A stretch of DNA of 64,000 nucleotides. It comes from an uncultured Caldilineaceae bacterium (GTDB lineage Bacteria; Chloroflexota; Anaerolineae; Caldilineales; Caldilineaceae). Under the pieces are notes generated by a model. It saw nothing but the letters and a program-made list of their open reading frames with translations. It did no database searches and had not been told where the DNA came from. Each line of letters begins with the position of its first letter. Position 1 is the first letter of the stretch. Of this stretch, positions 27,629 to 35,878 are shown piece by piece. The stretch spans positions 828,722 through 892,721 of the forward strand of contig OY282381.1 in the NCBI GenBank assembly GCA_958295915.1. The letters run 5' to 3'. The translations under genes and the position numbers were made by a program.

Positions 27629-28705
27629 ATGCAACTCGGCTACTTTCTCATGCCCCTTCATCCGCCGGGGAAGGATATCACCCGATGCTTTGAGGAGGAT
27701 TTGGAGCTGATCGTGCGGGCGGAAGCGCTCGGCTATACGGAGGCTTGGGTCGGCCAGCATCACAGCGTCGCCTGGGAACCGATCCCAGCCAACGATGTGT
27801 TCATTGCCAATGCCATGGCCCGCACCAGCGCAATCAGATTCGGCACTGGCGTGACGATCGCGCCTTTCCACCACCCGGTGAATGTCGCCGTGCGTCTGGC
27901 GCTATTGGATCACCTCTCCCGGGGCCGGCTACTGTGCGGCTTCGGCCAGACCGGCATCCCCACAGACATCAGCCTGTTCGACCTGCCCCCAGATCCCCGC
28001 ACGCTGGGCCTGATGACGGTGGAGGGCATCAATATGGTGCTGAAATTGTGGACCACCGATGCGCCTTTCGACTTCGAAGGCGATTTCTGGCATATCCATA
28101 TCGATCAGACCCGACCAGAGATCGCAATGGGCCAAATCCTGCGGCCCTATCAGCAGCCCCATCCACCGGTGGCGATGGCGATTGTGAAAGGAGCGTCCAT
28201 GGCGGCGCGCATGGCCGGGCAGCGGGGTTTTCTGCCTGTCAGCACCAATATGGCGCCCGCGGCCACATTGGCTCAGCATTGGAAAACGTACTGTGCCGGC
28301 GCGCAGGAAGCCGGGCGCCCGGCGCCCAATCGGGAGGACTGGCGAGTAGCCCGCAATATCTTCGTGGGCGAAACCACCGAAGACGCGCTCGATTTTGCTC
28401 TCAATAGCGCCTTCGCCCGCTCCTTCGACTATCTGATCAAATTGATCGGACCTGGCCGCCTGGACAGTATGAAGGAGGATGAGGAGATGCCGGACGAAGA
28501 AGTAACCGCGGCCTACGCAGTGCGCCGACTGGCGATCGTCGGTGACGTGGAGGAGTGCATCCGCCGCTTGCAGGAGGTTCGGAAGCAGTCGGGCGGCTTC
28601 GGCACGCTCCTGGCCATCGGTCATGACTGGGATGACAAGGCGCGCTGGGTGCGCTCGATGGAACTCTTAAAGAATGAAGTGATGCCGGCGTTGTCTGAAC
28701 CGTGA
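27629..28705 (+). CDS. LLM-class flavin-dependent oxidoreductase
   Basis: Luciferase-like monooxygenase of 358 aa using FMN or F420. The N terminus MQLGYFLMPLHPP, EAWVGQHHSVAWEP and GTGVTIAPFHHPVNVA are typical. LSRGRLLCGFGQ follows and the insertion carries DFEGDFWHIH. Of three closely spaced starts I take the ATG at 27629, because GGAG ends 8 nt upstream; the ATG at 27623 is too close. It might oxygenate or desulfonate a carbon source, but the substrate is unknown. Confidence 0.88.
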   Translation: MQLGYFLMPLHPPGKDITRCFEEDLELIVRAEALGYTEAWVGQHHSVAWEPIPANDVFIANAMARTSAIRFGTGVTIAPFHHPVNVAVRLALLDHLSRGRLLCGFGQTGIPTDISLFDLPPDPRTLGLMTVEGINMVLKLWTTDAPFDFEGDFWHIHIDQTRPEIAMGQILRPYQQPHPPVAMAIVKGASMAARMAGQRGFLPVSTNMAPAATLAQHWKTYCAGAQEAGRPAPNREDWRVARNIFVGETTEDALDFALNSAFARSFDYLIKLIGPGRLDSMKEDEEMPDEEVTAAYAVRRLAIVGDVEECIRRLQEVRKQSGGFGTLLAIGHDWDDKARWVRSMELLKNEVMPALSEP

Positions 28706-28757
28706 TTCTTCTGATTCGGATGATGGACAGGATGATGTCGTTGGATCACGAAGTGGT

Positions 28758-30035
28758 TCATGGAGGGGCTGACCGCAGGCCCAACTCTTCGTCGATCTCC
28801 AGCTGGTAGCCGTCGATCTCCTCCGATAGCAGTTCCGCCATCGTCAGGGCCCGGCCGGCCATACTGGATTCCAGCATGGCGTAGGAAAGCGCTACCGAAC
28901 GCCCGCCCTGGGTTGCATCCACCTCTATCGGCCCACCGCTTTCAATGGCCCGGCCCAATTCGCCGTACTCAGCGGCGATCAGCTTGCGATCGGTCTGGGG
29001 AAAGGGGAAACTGTAGCCCCACAAGCGCTCGCCGCCGAAGAGCGCGGCGGTGATCGGCTCCAGATGAAAATCCGGCGCCAGATCGAGAAGAGTTTCGTCG
29101 CAGATCGATTCACCGTTCTTGTATAGGGTGATGAGCTGACCGGAGCGGTCAGGGGGCAAGGCAAGCGACCCCGCGGAACCGTGAATCTGCCGCGTCCACA
29201 CACCCTGACCGTGGGCAGCGTGATCCTCAATGAATTGGCCGACCGCGCCGTTCTCAAAGAGCAAGGTGGCGTAGGCTGCATCTTCAGCGGTGGCCTCAAA
29301 CTGCGCCGGCATGCGCTTTTGCCACTTACCATATACGCCGGCAGGGTTATTCGACGCGCCCCCCGTTTGCGCGGCAGCCGGATTGTGCCGGATCGGTTCG
29401 TGCAGACGGGTCTGGGCATAGACAGTTCTGACAGGGCCGAGATAAAATTCGAGAATGTCGGCGAAATGGACGCCCACATCCAGCAATACCCCGCTCTGGT
29501 TTTTCTGGTGCCGCCAGACGGAGATGGTCATCTGATTGCCGCCGCCCATGGTGTTGTGAATCATCAGCCGGGGCGCGCCGATGACGCCAGCATCCAATAG
29601 CGCTTTGCCCAGCCGATTCATCGGATCGCGGCGGTAGTTCTCCGCCACGCTGACGATTTTGCCCGTGCGTTCTGCCGCCTCGCGGATGCGATTGCTGGCG
29701 CGCACGGTCAGGCCGACCGGCTTCTCGACCATCGCATGCCAACCCCGTTCAACCGCTTCCACTGCCACGATGTGGTGGTAGCGCGGGGTGGTTGTGATAT
29801 CCACAGCGACGACGCCCAGATGCTCCAACATTTCCATTCGCTCTACGACCGTTGGGCGCGCCCCCAGCCGCTCTTCGGCGTCGTCCGCCAGAGACTCAGC
29901 GTTGGCCGTTACCGGATCACAGGCGCCCACCAGTTCGAACGGCGAAAGCCCGGCATTACGCAATTCCGCCAGGCCGTACAGATGGCGATGGCCCATTCCA
30001 CCACAGCCGACGATTGCGAGAGGGATCTTCTCCAT
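28758..30035 (-). CDS. Gfo/Idh/MocA family NAD(P)-dependent oxidoreductase
   Basis: Sugar or cyclitol dehydrogenase-like protein of 425 aa. The N-terminal Rossmann motif is AIVGCGGMGHRHLYGL at residues 7-22, the conserved EKPVGLT motif is near residue 110, and a C-terminal alpha/beta domain follows. Longer than the common 330-390 aa. Start ATG with TTGGAG upstream. It is the last gene of the long minus-strand run; a family-C repeat (28706-28740) lies in the 52-nt gap to the convergent monooxygenase. Confidence 0.9.
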   Translation of the reverse strand: MEKIPLAIVGCGGMGHRHLYGLAELRNAGLSPFELVGACDPVTANAESLADDAEERLGARPTVVERMEMLEHLGVVAVDITTTPRYHHIVAVEAVERGWHAMVEKPVGLTVRASNRIREAAERTGKIVSVAENYRRDPMNRLGKALLDAGVIGAPRLMIHNTMGGGNQMTISVWRHQKNQSGVLLDVGVHFADILEFYLGPVRTVYAQTRLHEPIRHNPAAAQTGGASNNPAGVYGKWQKRMPAQFEATAEDAAYATLLFENGAVGQFIEDHAAHGQGVWTRQIHGSAGSLALPPDRSGQLITLYKNGESICDETLLDLAPDFHLEPITAALFGGERLWGYSFPFPQTDRKLIAAEYGELGRAIESGGPIEVDATQGGRSVALSYAMLESSMAGRALTMAELLSEEIDGYQLEIDEELGLRSAPP

Positions 30036-30181
30036 CAGAGCTCCAATACATTTTTGTTAAGTAAAGTTGAGTCTGCGCAACAACGCGCGCTGGCAGCGCG
30101 GGGGTATCTCCCAAAGCGCGCAGGAATATCTTGATTCGGGATTCGTATGATGGCGCTCATGCCTCACCCAGAGATCGTTGT

Positions 30182-31285
30182 CTACGGCAAGCTCTTGTCG
30201 TGATAGCTCAGCAGTTCGGCCCCATTTGCCGTCACCAGCACGGCATCCTCCAAGCGCACGCCGGTCACGCCTGGAATGTAAATGCCCGGCTCCAAGAGAA
30301 GTACAGCGCCCTCCTGAATCAACTCCTCGTTGTAGGGGACGATGCGAGGGGCTTCGTGGCCGGTCACGCCGACACCGTGGCCCGTGTGGTGGGGGTAGAC
30401 TTCATAGCCGCCGTCGGCCATGAATTGGCGCGCCTGGCGGTCCACTTCCTGGGCCACTGCGCCGGGTCGGATCAGAGACAGGGCGAACGCCAGAGCCTCC
30501 TCCACGAATGTGTGCATTTCGACCTGCTGGGCCGTGGGTGTATCCGCATAATAGGTGGCGCAGCTGTCGGTCCAATAGCCATCGACGACGACACTCAGGT
30601 CAAGAATGAACGAATCGTCGGCTATGATCTCGTAGTCCAGAGGCGCGGCGCCGATATTCGCCGGCCGATGACCGACGAGGCAGTCGTTTCCCATCTGCAT
30701 CCACCTGCCCGCATCGCGCTCTACTGCGGTCTGCACATCGGTCCAGACATCGATCTCTCGCTGGCCCAACTGCACTGCGTTGCGGGCCACGTCATGGCCG
30801 AGGGTCACAAGCCGAAAGCCCTCGCGGATGCGGGCCAGTTCTTCGTCCGTTTTGACCGCTCGCAATGGGAGCAGTCTACCCTCAAGCGAGGCCGGTTCGC
30901 AGCTCGGAAGCGCGTTGTGGACGGTCTGCCACAGACCGAATGTCAGGCTTTTTTCCTCTATCCCGACTGGGCCGCCCGCGCTTGCACTGGCGACAACCTG
31001 CCGCAGGGCTTCTGCCAGCCGGCCTGGCGCGTCGATGGGCTGTTGAATGGTATAGCCGACAAAGGGAACATGCGCGCAGTCCGGTTCGGTGTCGAAAGCG
31101 GAGGCGTCGGTGAAGCCCTCGTCAGCCAGCAGCGTGAAGCTGCCGCGGTCATACCAGACCAGGGCCGGCGCGGGCAGATTGAGCCCGGTCAGCCAGCGCG
31201 CACTGTCATGATCCGAGAAAAGCGCCCGCTCGATCCCCGCTTCATGCAGAAGCCGCGCGGCACGCTGTCGCTGTTGGTTGTGCAT
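30182..31285 (-). CDS. M24 family peptidase (Xaa-Pro aminopeptidase/creatinase-like)
   Basis: Protein of 367 aa with an N-terminal creatinase-like domain (residues 1-130) and a C-terminal pita-bread metallohydrolase. The five metal ligands are visible: Asp in LDLSVVVDG, Asp in YWTDSCATYY, His in HTGHGVGVTGHE, Glu in LLEPGIYIPG and Glu in VRLEDAVLV. It probably cleaves an X-Pro peptide or a C-N bond. Start ATG with AAGGAG. It lies in the same run as the second E1/E2 set, with a family-B hairpin between it and the E2 gene. Confidence 0.92.
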   Translation of the reverse strand: MHNQQRQRAARLLHEAGIERALFSDHDSARWLTGLNLPAPALVWYDRGSFTLLADEGFTDASAFDTEPDCAHVPFVGYTIQQPIDAPGRLAEALRQVVASASAGGPVGIEEKSLTFGLWQTVHNALPSCEPASLEGRLLPLRAVKTDEELARIREGFRLVTLGHDVARNAVQLGQREIDVWTDVQTAVERDAGRWMQMGNDCLVGHRPANIGAAPLDYEIIADDSFILDLSVVVDGYWTDSCATYYADTPTAQQVEMHTFVEEALAFALSLIRPGAVAQEVDRQARQFMADGGYEVYPHHTGHGVGVTGHEAPRIVPYNEELIQEGAVLLLEPGIYIPGVTGVRLEDAVLVTANGAELLSYHDKSLP

Positions 31286-31308
31286 CCTCGCTCCTTAGCG
31301 GCTAAACA

Positions 31309-31355
31309 CCAGTGGCTAGTGGCCAGTATACTGCAGTTACTGGCCACTGCAGTTT
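31309..31355 (-). repeat. Family B palindrome between E2 and M24 genes
   Basis: AGTGGCCAGTA (31318-31328) pairs perfectly with TACTGGCCACT (31338-31348), loop 9 nt. It lies immediately after the E2 stop codon on the minus strand. Confidence 0.7.
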
Positions 31356-32744
31356 TCATAGCGCACGCAGCGGCTCCTCGATCAGGCTGGCTAGGGTATC
31401 CAGAAACTGCGCGGCCCGCGCGCCGTCTACGGCCCGGTGGTCACAGGAGAGGGTCAGAGTCAACATGGGGCGTACGGCCGGCTGCCCGTCCACCGCCACC
31501 ACGCGGTCGCTGATGCGGCCCACCGCCAGGATCGCCGCTTGAGGCGGGTTGACGATCGCATTGAAGGCGTCCACGCCATACATGCCCAAATTGCTGATGG
31601 TGAATGTCCCGCCGGCGAAGTCGTCGGGACGTAGTCCACCGCTGTTGGCGCGATCGACCAGATCCATCCTGCGCGCGGCGATCCCCTCCACCTTCAGACG
31701 GTCGGCGTTATGCACCACTGGCACCAGCAGCCCCTCCTCCACGGCGATGGCCAGGCCGATGTTTATGTCTGGGTTGGTGACGATCGCGCCGTCCTGCCAG
31801 AAGGCATTGAGCCGGGGAAACTGGACCAAGGCCAAGGCCACGAGCTTTGTGAGCAGATCCGTGTATGTGATCCTGGCCTGTGATTCAGATGATTTCCGCT
31901 CCGCTCCGGCAAAGAGGCTGCGCCAACTTTTCAGCTGGGCCGCGTCCACCTCCCGTATCAGATAGAAATGCGGCGCGCTTGTCCAACTCTCCGTCAAGCG
32001 TTGGGCCATTATCCGCCACATCCGCGAGACGGTCGGCTGCTCTGGCCCGCGGTCGGCCACAACAGGTTCAGCGTCTGGCAGTGGCGAAGGCAGGGGGAGA
32101 TCTTCGATTTTCTCGACCACTTGGGGCACTGCTGTCATCGGCACATCCGCTGCCAGCACAGCGCCTTGCGGGCCGTTGCCGACCAGCGTCGCCAGATCGA
32201 TGCCCCGCTCCCGGGCCAGCCGCCGCGCTTTGGGCGAAGCCAGAACCCGAGCGGATTTAATATGCGCCGCCACATCCTCTCGGGAGATACGCCCACCGGC
32301 AGCCGGCACTTCCGCCAAATCGATGCCATGCTCCGCGGCCATACGCGCCGCGACCGGGCTGGCCGTCCGCCCCTCTGCGGACTTCTGAGGAGAGAGAGAA
32401 TCCTCCTCACTTCTCATAACGGATCCCGAGACAGTTGCCTGCGCGCCCTCGGAGGCTGCTTTACTTTGCCGCGCCGCAGCTGAATGGTCGGGCGGTTCTT
32501 CCCCTTCTGCGGCGATAAGACCAATCACTTGGCCAACGGGGATCTCGTCGCCTTCCTGGGCAGTCACGCCTGTCAGCATTCCGGAGGCGGGCGCTTCTAC
32601 CTGCACGTCCACTTTGTCCGTGGCCACCTCCATCAACGGTTCGCCGGCCTGCACCATCTCGCCTTCCTTTTTCAGCCAGCGCAGCAAAACGCCTACATCC
32701 TGAGCCATTCCCAGCGCCGGCATGATTACTTCCTTTTGCTTCAT
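31356..32744 (-). CDS. 2-oxoacid dehydrogenase E2 acyltransferase (second set)
   Basis: Dihydrolipoyl acyltransferase of 462 aa. The lipoyl domain has Lys in ATDKVDVQVE near residue 44. Two successive peripheral-subunit-binding domains follow (SPVAARMAAEHGIDLAEV and SPKARRLARERGIDLATL), then the catalytic domain with SCDHRAVDGARAAQF near the C terminus. Architecture matches the first set, including the doubled binding domain, so both E2s probably descend from one ancestor. The frame starts at ATG 32744 just after a poor AGAGAGGG ribosome site. No E3 gene follows. Confidence 0.93.
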   Translation of the reverse strand: MKQKEVIMPALGMAQDVGVLLRWLKKEGEMVQAGEPLMEVATDKVDVQVEAPASGMLTGVTAQEGDEIPVGQVIGLIAAEGEEPPDHSAAARQSKAASEGAQATVSGSVMRSEEDSLSPQKSAEGRTASPVAARMAAEHGIDLAEVPAAGGRISREDVAAHIKSARVLASPKARRLARERGIDLATLVGNGPQGAVLAADVPMTAVPQVVEKIEDLPLPSPLPDAEPVVADRGPEQPTVSRMWRIMAQRLTESWTSAPHFYLIREVDAAQLKSWRSLFAGAERKSSESQARITYTDLLTKLVALALVQFPRLNAFWQDGAIVTNPDINIGLAIAVEEGLLVPVVHNADRLKVEGIAARRMDLVDRANSGGLRPDDFAGGTFTISNLGMYGVDAFNAIVNPPQAAILAVGRISDRVVAVDGQPAVRPMLTLTLSCDHRAVDGARAAQFLDTLASLIEEPLRAL

Positions 32745-32767
32745 TTTCGCACCCTCTCTTAATCCCA

Positions 32768-32826
32768 GTGATCAGTAGCCATTGGTCAGTAGCCAGGGCG
32801 CCGCAGTTACTGGCCACTGACCAATG
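32768..32826. repeat. Family B palindrome supplying the end of the E1-beta gene
   Basis: CATTGGTCAGTAGCCAG (32780-32796) pairs with CTGGCCACTGACCAATG (32810-32826) with one mismatch in 17. The right arm encodes the last residues LVSGQ, and the adjacent bases give the TAA stop of the E1-beta gene on the minus strand. Confidence 0.8.
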
Positions 32827-33934
32827 CTTTGGCGGTTTCGACCACATAGGCCGCGGTTGGGATGGTCAGATCTTCCAGGACCGGCGAGAAGGGCACTGGC
32901 ACATTCATGGCGCCAATGCGTTTGACCGGTGCATCCAGATAGTAAAAGGCGCCGTCAGCGATGACAGCGGCGATCTCGCCCGTGACACCATACTGCTGAT
33001 AGCCCTCGTCGACCACCAACGCCCGGCTGGTCTTTTGGGCCGACTGAACAAATGTCTCGACGTCCAGAGGGGTCGTCGTGCGGGGGTCGATTACTTCCGC
33101 GCTGATGCCGGCGGCGGCTAACTGATCGGCTGCTTCCAGAGCCACGTACACCATCGAACTGGTGGCCACGATTGTGATGTCATCGCCCGTGCGCTTCACA
33201 TCCGCCCGACCAAAGGGCAAGGTATATTCTTCCTCTGGCACCGGCCCCTTCTGTTGATAGAGCATCTTATCTTCGAAAATCACCACGGGGTTTTCGTCCC
33301 GGATGGCGCTTTTCATCAGCCCTTTGGCGTCGTAAGGCGTGGCGGGAACAGCCACTTTCAGACCAGGGATGTGGCTGAACAGGGCGTGGAGGGATTGGCT
33401 GTGCTGGGCAGCAGAGCGTCGGCTGGCCCCCAGGGTCGTGCGCAGCACCATCGGCACCTTCAGTTTGCCGCCAGACATGTAGTGGGTCTTGGCTGCCTGG
33501 TTGATCAACTGATCCATCACCAGGGTGGTGAAGTCACCGAACATAATATCTACAATTGGCCGCATACCGGTGATGGCCGCGCCCACGCCGAGACCGGCGA
33601 TACCGGCCTCGGAAATGGGCGAATCGATGACCCGCTCGGCGCCGAACTCATCCACCAGACCCACAAGCACCTTGAAGACCGAGCCAGCTTCGGCCACATC
33701 TTCACCGATGACAAAGACACGCTCATCCCGGGCCATCTCCTCGGCAATGGCCTCGCGTATGGCCTGACTAAACGTAATTCCCCGCGCGTCCGGCGCGTGT
33801 ATGGCCGGACTATATTCGGGCTTCGCGCGATGCGCGAAAGCTGCGGTGCGCTCAGCCTCCAAACGGGGTTGGCTCAGCGCACCGTCATTTCGCTCCGCGC
33901 GCACGACTTGTGTCTGATTCTCAAGCGTAGACAT
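32807..33934 (-). CDS. 2-oxoacid dehydrogenase E1 component, beta subunit (second set)
   Basis: Beta subunit of 375 aa. The normal family start would be near GITFSQAIREAIAEEM (about residue 52). Before it lie some 50 charged, Ala-rich residues, part of which (AFAHRAKPEYSP) is encoded by a family-E repeat. Core signatures: VIGEDVAEAG, SPISEAGIAGLGVGAA, EVIDPRTTTPLDVE and LVVDEGYQQYG. The last residues LVSGQ come from a family-B repeat, so both ends have been extended by repeats. The ATG at 33934 follows GAGGTGGAG and overlaps the alpha gene by 14 nt. Confidence 0.9.
   Translation of the reverse strand: MSTLENQTQVVRAERNDGALSQPRLEAERTAAFAHRAKPEYSPAIHAPDARGITFSQAIREAIAEEMARDERVFVIGEDVAEAGSVFKVLVGLVDEFGAERVIDSPISEAGIAGLGVGAAITGMRPIVDIMFGDFTTLVMDQLINQAAKTHYMSGGKLKVPMVLRTTLGASRRSAAQHSQSLHALFSHIPGLKVAVPATPYDAKGLMKSAIRDENPVVIFEDKMLYQQKGPVPEEEYTLPFGRADVKRTGDDITIVATSSMVYVALEAADQLAAAGISAEVIDPRTTTPLDVETFVQSAQKTSRALVVDEGYQQYGVTGEIAAVIADGAFYYLDAPVKRIGAMNVPVPFSPVLEDLTIPTAAYVVETAKALVSGQ
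33812..33840 (-). repeat. Family E repeat inside the E1-beta N-terminal extension
   Basis: ATTCGGGCTTCGCGCGATGC followed by GCGAAAG. 26 of 27 bases match the intergenic copy at 35834-35861. Confidence 0.75.
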
Positions 33935-34913
33935 GCCGCTCCACCTCACTTTCACTGGGATAGGGCGCGTCCAAGGCGAAGGCCACCGCGGCTTCGACGG
34001 CCGTCTGAACGTCCCGCTGGATGCGCTGGAAGACCTGCGCTTCCGTTTGCTTGCTCTTCACCAACCAGTCCTCCAAGAGCGTCAGAGGGTCCCGCCTGGC
34101 CCATTCGGCTTCCTCTTCCCGGCTACGATAGGGTCGGTCGATGTCCCCGACATGGTGTCCGCGGAAGCGATAGGTATTGCAGACGAGGAAGGCCGGCCCG
34201 CCACCCTTACGCGCCCGGTCGACGACAAGGCGGGCAGTGTGATGCACGGCGCGGATGTCCTGACCGTCGATAGCCAGCGCGTGGACACCGAAACCGGTGG
34301 CCCGGCCTACCAGCGAGCCGGCCGTGGTTTCCGAGTGGTGTGTGTATTCGCCGTACTGGTTGTTCTCGCAGACGTAGATGACCGGCAGCTTCCAAAGCTG
34401 GGCCATATTCATCGACTCGTACAAGAGGCCCTGGCCCAGCGCGCCATCGCCAAAGAAGCAGACCGCCACCTGATCGGCGCCCTGCATCTTCACCGACAGG
34501 GCTGCCCCGGTGGCGATGCCCGCGCTACCACCGACGATTGCATTGGCCCCCAGATTGCCGGTCTCCTGATCAGCGATGTGCATGGAGCCGCCTTTGCCAC
34601 GGCAGTAGCCGGCCTCCTTGCCCAACAGTTCAGCGAACATCCGATCCAGGGCTGCGCCTTTGGCCAGACAATGGCCGTGCCCCCGGTGGGTGCTGGTGAT
34701 GTAATCGTCCTGGCGCAGGGCCTCGCAGATGCCCACAGCGATCGCTTCCTCGCCAATGTACAGATGGGCGATGCCCGGCATCTTGGCGCTGGTATAGAGT
34801 TCGTTGGCCGCCTCCTCAAAGGTGCGAATCTTCACCATCTGCTCGTATATATGGAGCCAATGTTCAGTATCCAGTTCGTCGTCGCTGAAGTTGGGTGCGT
34901 TTGTCTCGCTCAT
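33921..34913 (-). CDS. 2-oxoacid dehydrogenase E1 component, alpha subunit (second set)
   Basis: Thiamine-diphosphate-dependent alpha subunit of 330 aa, AcoA/PdhA type. Motifs: STHRGHGHCLAKGA, GYCRGKGGSMHIAD, TPP motif GDGALGQGLLYES and CENNQYGEY. The phosphorylation-loop-like segment has RGHHVGDIDRPYR. It is diverged from the first set's alpha subunit, so the two complexes probably use different 2-oxo acids. Start ATG with GGAG upstream. It is the first gene of the E1/E2 trio on this strand. Confidence 0.93.
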   Translation of the reverse strand: MSETNAPNFSDDELDTEHWLHIYEQMVKIRTFEEAANELYTSAKMPGIAHLYIGEEAIAVGICEALRQDDYITSTHRGHGHCLAKGAALDRMFAELLGKEAGYCRGKGGSMHIADQETGNLGANAIVGGSAGIATGAALSVKMQGADQVAVCFFGDGALGQGLLYESMNMAQLWKLPVIYVCENNQYGEYTHHSETTAGSLVGRATGFGVHALAIDGQDIRAVHHTARLVVDRARKGGGPAFLVCNTYRFRGHHVGDIDRPYRSREEEAEWARRDPLTLLEDWLVKSKQTEAQVFQRIQRDVQTAVEAAVAFALDAPYPSESEVERHVYA

Positions 34914-34986
34914 TGCATCACTCCGTGGGAAAGAAACTGAAGGGTCGGCGCCTTGTATCTGCCCTGAGCGCCCACAAGGGACGCCC

Positions 34987-35793
34987 CTACCAATGCATCA
35001 CCCAGCCGCTGTCCACGTTGAGCGCCTGGCCAGTGATATTGCGGGCGTGTTCCGATGCCAGAAAGACGACCATAGCCGCGATCTCCTCCTGGGAAACCAA
35101 GCGTCCCAATACGGCCATACGTCCGATCTTTTGCGCGCACCATTCGTCGTAGGTGGGTCTCTCATCGTCGGGCAGATCGGCGGTGGAAAACTGATAGATG
35201 CGCTGCTGGAGCGGCGTTTGCACCATGCCGGGACAGATAGCGTTGGCGCGTATATTGTAGGCCGCAAAGTCTTTGGCTGCAATTTGCATGAAGCTGAGGA
35301 TCGCGGCTTTGGAAACGCTGTACGGCGGATCGGTCTGGGAACCGATCTGCCCGGCTACGGAGGAAAAGAAGAGGAATGTGCCCTGCCGCCGGGCAATCAT
35401 CGGCGCGTAGAAAGCGTGGGCGGTGTTGACCGCGCCCTGCACATTCACATCATAGACTCGGGGCCAGTCGGATGGGTCCAGATTCCAGAAGGGAAAGCCG
35501 CCTTTGCCCGAATCGATGCCGACGGTGAAAACTACGTGGCGCACCGCGCCGAGGTTCTCTTCGACGCGGGTCGCGGCCGCCTGCAGCGCCGGAAAATCGG
35601 TCACATCCACCTGCGCGGACAGAGTTTCCACCCCGTGCCCAGCGACCTCCTGAGCCACATCCTCCACTACAGGGTCGCGATCGATCAGGGCCACGCCCGC
35701 GCCCTCGGCGGCGAATGCCTTGGCAATCGTCCTGCCCATCCCATTGGCTCCGCCGGCGATGACGGCTACTTGGCCGGTAAGTTCCAGATTCAT
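34987..35793 (-). CDS. SDR-family oxidoreductase
   Basis: Short-chain dehydrogenase of 268 aa. The Rossmann motif is AGGANGMGRTIAKAF, the Ser region is FFSSVAGQIGS, and the catalytic Tyr-Lys pair is intact in YSVSKAAILSF. The C terminus ends NVDSGWVMHW. The ATG at 35793 follows AGAGGAAG; the longer frame from 35847 runs into a family-B repeat. It lies directly upstream of the E1-alpha gene, mirroring the SDR position in the first set. Confidence 0.93.
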   Translation of the reverse strand: MNLELTGQVAVIAGGANGMGRTIAKAFAAEGAGVALIDRDPVVEDVAQEVAGHGVETLSAQVDVTDFPALQAAATRVEENLGAVRHVVFTVGIDSGKGGFPFWNLDPSDWPRVYDVNVQGAVNTAHAFYAPMIARRQGTFLFFSSVAGQIGSQTDPPYSVSKAAILSFMQIAAKDFAAYNIRANAICPGMVQTPLQQRIYQFSTADLPDDERPTYDEWCAQKIGRMAVLGRLVSQEEIAAMVVFLASEHARNITGQALNVDSGWVMHW

Positions 35794-35799
35794 GGTCTT

Positions 35800-35878
35800 C
35801 CTCTGATCAGTAGTCAGTGGCTCGTAGGGCCAATTCGGGCTTCGCACGATGCGCGAAATCTAAGGGTTGCCCCTACGA
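35800..35878. repeat. Family B scrap and family E repeat between SDR and hydroxyacid dehydrogenase
   Basis: GATCAGTAGTCAGTGGCTCG is followed by the family-E core (CGTAGGGCCAATTCGGGC to GCGCGAAATC) and GGTTGCCCCTACGAGTAGTC. The end of the element forms the last residues (DYS) and stop of the hydroxyacid dehydrogenase gene. Confidence 0.75.

Noticed and set aside
30131..31513. Open frame of 460 codons antisense to the M24 peptidase
   Set aside because: The peptidase on the other strand has all metal ligands; the antisense frame runs across a family-B repeat and has no motif.
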